Shown here in pieces: positions 13,584 to 14,246 of a stretch of 14,246 bases of DNA. Numbering within the stretch: position 1 is the stretch's first letter; each line of letters opens with the position of its first letter. The stretch lies in NCBI GenBank assembly GCA_947464665.1, contig CANHXV010000037.1:1-14246 (forward strand), written 5' to 3'. Below the pieces are notes generated by a model. The model made no database searches, was not told where the DNA came from, and saw only the letters and a program-made list of their open reading frames with translations. A program made the translations under genes and the position numbers. The stretch is from Comamonadaceae bacterium (GTDB lineage Bacteria; Pseudomonadota; Gammaproteobacteria; Burkholderiales; Burkholderiaceae_C).

Positions 13584-14246
13584 TCAATCGCGGGTGACGC
13601 GAAGCAATTCTTCTGGCCGTGTGATGCCCAATTGAACCAGTCGTTCACCATCTTCTCGCATCAACACCATGCCGCCTGCCAGCGCACCCTCGCGAAGGCT
13701 GGCTTCAGACTGCTTGGAATGAATTTGAGCGCGGAGCTTATCGTCAGTGACCATCAGTTCAAAGATGCCTGTACGGCCCGCATAGCCCGTTTGTCCGCAC
13801 TGTGAACAACCGCGACCTTGGCATGCTGTGCAAACTTTTCTAACCAAGCGTTGAGCCAACACGCCTAGCAAGGAGGAGCTCAATAAAAAGGGTTCAATGC
13901 CCATGTCAGTGAGTCGTGTGACCGCACTGACGGCATCATTGGTATGCAGTGTGGCCAACACCAAGTGCCCCGTCATGGAAGCTTGAATGGCAATTTGAGC
14001 GGTTTCAAAATCTCGAATTTCACCAATCATGATGATGTCGGGGTCTTGCCGCAAAATGGCACGCAAAGCTTTGGCAAAGCTTAAATCAATCTTCGAATTA
14101 ACCTGTGTTTGCCCCACGCCTGCCAACTCATATTCGATGGGGTCTTCCACTGTCATGATGTTGCTGCCTGCAGCGTCCAAGCTTTGCAGTGCTGCATAAA
14201 GCGTGGTGGTTTTGCCCGAGCCGGTAGGGCCTGTGACCAAAATCAA
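13584..14246 (-). CDS. gspE: Type II secretion ATPase GspE, C-terminal part (cut by window edge)
   Basis: The last 220 or so residues of a GspE/PilB-type secretion ATPase, open at the right edge; its true start lies beyond the window, so the visible methionine is not a start. Seen in order: Walker A GPTGSGKTTTLYAALQSLD, Asp-box region IMTVEDPIEY, Walker B DPDIIMIGEIRD followed by ETAQIAIQASMTGH, the His box LATLHTNDAVSAVTRL, then QRLVRKVC and a cysteine motif. The ATPase powers assembly of the type II pseudopilus. The Cys motif CTACQGRGCSQC is compact (CxxC-x4-CxxC), while textbook GspE proteins have about 30 residues between the pairs. The end is MREDGERLVQLGITRPEELLRVTRD, as usual. The assignment as GspE rather than PilB rests on the adjacent gspF. 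Confidence 0.92.
   Translation of the reverse strand: MILVTGPTGSGKTTTLYAALQSLDAAGSNIMTVEDPIEYELAGVGQTQVNSKIDLSFAKALRAILRQDPDIIMIGEIRDFETAQIAIQASMTGHLVLATLHTNDAVSAVTRLTDMGIEPFLLSSSLLGVLAQRLVRKVCTACQGRGCSQCGQTGYAGRTGIFELMVTDDKLRAQIHSKQSEASLREGALAGGMVLMREDGERLVQLGITRPEELLRVTRD

Overview
The window looks like an ordinary chromosomal stretch of a betaproteobacterium, most likely Burkholderiales/Comamonadaceae (Limnohabitans- or Rhodoferax-like). This rests on moderate GC, tight gene packing, heavy TTG/CTG leucine use, and the combination of a Burkholderiales-type FAH hydrolase, DUF2147 and DUF3025 proteins and a GspE/GspF pair. The genus is inferred, not proven. I see no insertion sequence, prophage, CRISPR array, tRNA or rRNA. 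Every gap between genes is under 250 bases.

Layout on the + strand. (1) 25-894: a fumarylacetoacetate hydrolase family enzyme, closed by a strong intrinsic terminator (941-975). (2) 1000-5415: a fatty-acid/acyl-CoA block. It has a TetR-family regulator preceded by a near-perfect 24-bp palindrome, a large acyl-CoA dehydrogenase, a secreted DUF2147 protein, an enoyl-CoA isomerase-like crotonase whose glutamate pattern argues against a plain hydratase, and a hotdog thioesterase. All are co-directional with short gaps and probably form one regulon. (3) 5487-9396: an Atm1/HMT1-type ABC exporter, a remnant LysR regulator that keeps only its DNA-binding domain, class II dihydroorotase (pyrC) starting inside that remnant, and a DUF3025 gene overlapping pyrC. 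The spacing suggests a transcriptional unit. (4) 9393-10374: the membrane protease gene htpX. Its short leader holds an AT-rich hairpin over a strong ribosome binding site, a possible 25-codon leader ORF and a sigma32-like promoter. (5) 10396-11395: an EamA/DMT-family permease with its own promoter, so close to the GTG start that the mRNA may be leaderless.

On the - strand, converging on the DMT gene with a 3-base gap, lies a type II secretion cluster read right to left: the 3' part of gspE (running off the right edge), gspF, and a cytosolic 5'-nucleotidase of the cN-I type, probably co-transcribed.

I found no convincing undescribed multi-gene system. The items most worth checking are the effector-less LysR gene fused in layout to pyrC, the TetR operator, the htpX leader, the isomerase-type active site in the crotonase, and the compact cysteine motif in GspE.
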